A program made the position numbers and the translations under genes. Positions 60,982 to 64,000 of a stretch of DNA of 64,000 nt are shown here, in pieces; the stretch's first letter is position 1; each line of letters opens with the position of its first letter. The DNA is taken from positions 682,001 through 746,000 of the forward strand of contig CM074127.1 in the NCBI GenBank assembly GCA_037178625.1, read 5' to 3'. Under the pieces are notes generated by a model. That model searched no databases. It saw nothing but the letters and a program-made list of their open reading frames with translations, and was not told the origin of the DNA. The DNA comes from Skeletonema tropicum (Eukaryota > Bacillariophyta > Thalassiosirophyceae > Thalassiosirales > Thalassiosiraceae).

Positions 60982-62021
60982 TTAGTTTTTTTCTTGGCCG
61001 GTGTAACATGGCGTGCTTTTTCTTGTGCTTGTGCTTGTACCATATTTTGTAACTCTTTTAGAGTCTTTCATTACTCCCCTCTCGAATGCGGCAGCGATAT
61101 TGCTAGAAGTTGCTTCTAAATTTGTGTACTCTCTAAAGTAGCGGCGGAACATGCAATCGTCATTGTCATCATCATCAGTTTGGCTTTTGTTAATGCTGGT
61201 GGTGTTGGTGTTACTGAAGTACTCACACATTTTAGACCAGTTCCTCAACGTGATGTTACCAAACATAGGGTAGGTATCTGGTGGCGAAATGTAGACGAAT
61301 CGGAACTTGTTGTAGGGCATCGGGGCAGTGACATATCTACCATGCTCAATATGTGTATTCATCGGGCATGAGTCGTTTCGATAACGTTTCATTACTAGTT
61401 CACTGATTTTAAGATGTTTCATGGCATCTTCCTCTGTCATCCAGAAACCCTGTGGGCATATCGATGACATGGGATCGACCGCCATCGTCGTTTATGTCGA
61501 TGGATGAATTATACGTGTTTGACTAGTGTTAGTTTGTATTTATCGAAGCATTCCTGCGTAGGTGCTTGATTGTCAAGTCCCGAAGTGGTGGATATAGTGG
61601 GACAAGCGCTAAAGACAAAGTGTCCCTTGTGATGAGTGGTAACTACCACCTCGACGGTAATAATATCGCCTTCAGTGTAAGTAGCCTGAATATTGGGTGG
61701 CATAGGTTGCCCCTTGTAATTCTGAGGCGAGTCGTAATTCCGTGTAACTTCAAGGCCGGTGACGGCATCAAGGACGGTGAGGAGGCCGCACTGGGCGAGG
61801 ACTCCACCGCGGTTGAGACAGTGGGGACAATCTTCTGGCCAGGGGACTGGAGTTAGACTCCCCATGGCATCTTCTTCGGACCAGAGGCGGTCTTGGAAGG
61901 CGACGTAGTTGCGTGAGCGGGGGGAGGAGAGGTAGCCGTGTGCGTTTGTTGGGGTGATGTTCGATTGGTTGAGGAGGAGGAGCTGGAGGAGGAGGATAGC
62001 TGATGCGGCGGCTGATGACAT
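60982..62021 (-). CDS. Lytic polysaccharide monooxygenase-like secreted protein, two exons
   Basis: Proposed exons 62021-61515 and 61449-60982 (324 residues), a 65-bp intron (CAC|gtataa, cccacag|GGTTTC). A classic signal peptide (SAILLLQLLLLNQSN) is cut at NA|HGYLSS, leaving His28 as the first residue, as LPMOs need for the copper 'histidine brace'. SPRSRNYVA follows; the second His lies in VTTHHKGHFVFSACP, as in chitin-/cellulose-acting families (LPMO_10, AA15-like). They oxidise glycosidic bonds of polysaccharides; diatoms make chitin. After the intron the expected LQWxYxxGN block is missing; instead there is PYNKFRFVYISPP and a long Asp-rich tail, so the C-terminus is divergent or the join is wrong. 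An in-frame ATG at 62246 would add 75 low-complexity residues. The LTR element ends 121 bp downstream. Confidence 0.7.
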
Positions 62022-62509
62022 GAGATGTGTCTTTGTGCTGCTGCTATTTCTTGTATTAGAGCAGCCACAACTGCTGCTGGAGCTACTACTCCTCCGTCTT
62101 CTTCTTCGGTTCGTCGTCATCGTCATCGTCATCGTCATGGTCCCGTTGGTTACAGTTGCATTGTTATGATTGTTGCTGTGATTGGAATGCTCCAAAAAGG
62201 TAAAAGGGCTGCTCTTGAAGAATGAAGGGAAATGACCGCAAATCAAAGCGGTTTGACGTACGATCTAACAAAACAGCCCAATCACCCAGAGCCCAGCCAC
62301 AAACCCATTGGGCGTCTTTTTCTCCGTTCTTTCCGATACATAAGTACAACATAAGGGAGTACGCAACATGCAGCCTGATACTTATTCGATCAATACATGC
62401 ATTACCTTTACTTAGATTGTGAAACACCCCCACAACATTCATCATATTACATACTACTGAGTACGCTCATATTTCTCCGCCCCATCTCCAACAAATCCGC
62501 TGCTATACA
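62022..62509. promoter_or_regulatory. Shared upstream region of LPMO-like and FkbM-type genes
   Basis: 488 bp between divergent start codons. The part next to the LPMO-like gene is open in its frame back to 62246 and includes a (CGTCAT)n-like run. No specific site recognised. Confidence 0.4.
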
Positions 62510-63779
62510 ATGTCTCGTAAAATCAGCAGTGGCACATCATCTCGGTTCAAAATCATAGTTTGTGCCATAATTACATTCTTAACTATCATTTTTCTCAAGA
62601 ATGTTTCCAGCAGCTTGAATGGCTACATCAAAAACGCCGGAGACAATGATTTCATCACCACTGTTAAAATTCCAGTCAATAACGGTACTGCTGAGAGTAA
62701 AGAATCAATTATTGTGCTGGACAATGACAACATTTGTCCTCAGTCTTTAGCCATCAATGCAGCAAACAACCATACTCCTCCCCAAGCGCTGATTCCTCAC
62801 GACGAATTGCTACATATTGTCAAGTATTGGCACGATTTCAATTGTCCTCAACAAAAAACATGCCAGTTCGGCTCGATTGGGCAGCACTTGCTTCACATTG
62901 CAATGAAGCGCAATCAAACTTTACTGACGGTCCAGGTGGGAGCCATGGATGGGTATTCTAACGATCCAATGTATCATATGTTTTTTGAAACGAAGGGTAA
63001 AAATTATGTTCAAGCCAGGGAGGGGGGGGGAGAAAGAGGTTCTTACTTTTCTGATTTAAGGAATTGGTTACCTGTGATGATTGAACCTGTTCCCAAAAAC
63101 TTTGAAGATTTGAAAGAAACATATTTGAAGATTGCCAATGATGGAGGTCTTGGATGTGCTGTTCCTATCAATGCCGTTGTATCATATGATGATTCCACGA
63201 AAACAACATGTCCATTTTGTCGATTCAATACAGCCGATGATTCCCCAGATTTTTGCAAGAGTGAGTGATGCCATCAGTACTTATTTTTTGCCCCCCTGAT
63301 ATGTATGCGTGTATAATTAAGTTAATACATACTTGTTCTTTGTCCCTCCACATTGTTGCACAGATGAACCGGATTGGGTAAAATTCCAAATTGGTACTCT
63401 GGATTGTGGATATTCCGAAAGCCGGGGTAAAGAACTTTTTGACATGTGTATACTTCAGGATCCTCTGCCTTGCAGCTCACTTGTGAAGTTGCTGTCTGAT
63501 AAGTTTGTACCTGCAGAACACATTGCCATGCTTCAAATTGATATTGAAGGCTACGAATACATTCTTTTTGATGGGTTGCTCAAAGAAATGCCTGATAAAT
63601 CATTGCCTCTTGTGATTCATTTTGAACACAAAGTAATGAAATACCAGGACGAATATTACCCGCTAGTAAACAGGACATCCCGGATGGACCAGGCGAAGCA
63701 GTTGTTGAGTTCAAGGGGGTATCATTTCTACGACGAAGGAGAAGATTATCTCGCACTCAGGTTGGATATGAACCAGTAA
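62510..63779 (+). CDS. FkbM-type (Methyltransf_21) methyltransferase, Golgi/ER-anchored, two exons
   Basis: Exons 62510-63260 and 63364-63779 (388 residues), joined at TGCAAGA|gtgagt and gcacag|ATGAACC, giving FCKNEPDW across the site. Residues 13-32 (KIIVCAIITFLTIIFLKNV) form a signal anchor, typical of a type II Golgi enzyme with a luminal catalytic domain. SAM-binding motif I is VQVGAMDGYSNDP; later come LPVMIEPVPKNFEDLK and the family motif AMLQIDIEGYEYILFDG. FkbM-type enzymes are O-methyltransferases acting on sugars, lipids and natural products; the substrate cannot be told. A run of nine G at 63022-63030 lies inside the coding part (AREGGGERG) and could shift the frame if miscounted. 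Confidence 0.85.
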
Positions 63780-64000
63780 ATATTCGACAGCAATGAATCA
63801 GATTGAGTATCATCTCGTTCATTGACAAATTGAATCGAAGCAAGGATGATGATAATGCCCAATTCAAGTGAATTAATAGGACAAACAGTTGAGTAAAGGG
63901 ATACAATGATGATAATAAGCACGCGCAGAAAGGACTCACTAAATTTACCACGAACTTCCCACGTCACGATTGATACACCAGTTGTAATGTCTTAGCATCC

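Noticed and set aside
60627..61043. A 138-residue minus-strand frame from host DNA into the LTR
   Set aside because: It crosses the retroelement boundary; the part after 60862 is LTR sequence, so it is a chance fusion.

Overview
This window looks like nuclear DNA of a centric diatom, probably of the Thalassiosira/Skeletonema type. The basis is: short GT-AG introns (65 to 127 bp), N-terminal signal peptides followed by a Phe at the predicted cleavage site (the diatom plastid-targeting pattern), a diatom-type ankyrin family, a diatom-type Copia RNase H, and a cysteine-rich repeat of a kind I know only from diatoms. The species assignment is inference.

Layout. 1-5.1 kb: a non-LTR (LINE-like) retrotransposon on the minus strand, with ORF1 and an endonuclease-reverse transcriptase ORF2 that runs off the left edge. 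5.1-13.8 kb: a gene-poor, repeat-rich stretch with a strong hairpin, dispersed repeats, one two-exon hypothetical gene, a 5'-truncated PIF1-like helicase copy and a small acidic ORF. 13.8-24.8 kb: two paralogous ankyrin-repeat genes enclosing a three-exon ammonia-dependent asparagine synthetase (AsnA type, probably plastid), a duplicated scrap of its 3' end, a RING-H2 gene and two hypothetical genes. 25.1-42.9 kb: a TAPT1-family membrane protein, a diatom cysteine-rich repeat protein, a long coiled-coil protein with SYLxSL repeats, a 0.5 kb MITE with 25-bp terminal inverted repeats, a large AAA/TPR signalling-type ATPase in three exons, and a Popeye-domain-like membrane protein.

43.0-53.4 kb is the most interesting part. 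Two divergent genes, separated by 786 bp, encode long, low-complexity proteins with the same layout: signal peptide, an intron at the same place, an 'ALAAG' hydrophobic segment, a charged coiled coil, a 'DxALVAxP' transmembrane segment, then long glycine-rich arrays of Phe-Gly-Lys repeats. They look like an inverted duplication whose repeat tails diverged. A third gene at 30.6 kb shares the overall architecture with a different repeat. I propose, as inference, that these are membrane-tethered phase-separating scaffolds, possibly of the plastid or pyrenoid; a silica-matrix role is the main alternative.

55.0-60.9 kb is a complete LTR retroelement insertion: 366- and 331-bp LTRs with TG...CA ends, a 5-bp target duplication GGTGA and a polypurine tract. 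It carries a Copia RNase H domain but no recognisable reverse transcriptase or integrase. To its right lie a two-exon lytic polysaccharide monooxygenase-like gene and a two-exon FkbM-type methyltransferase gene in divergent orientation.

The window is eukaryotic, so there are no operons. I saw no tRNA, rRNA or CRISPR. Exon joins are my own reading of GT/AG sites and protein continuity, without transcript data.
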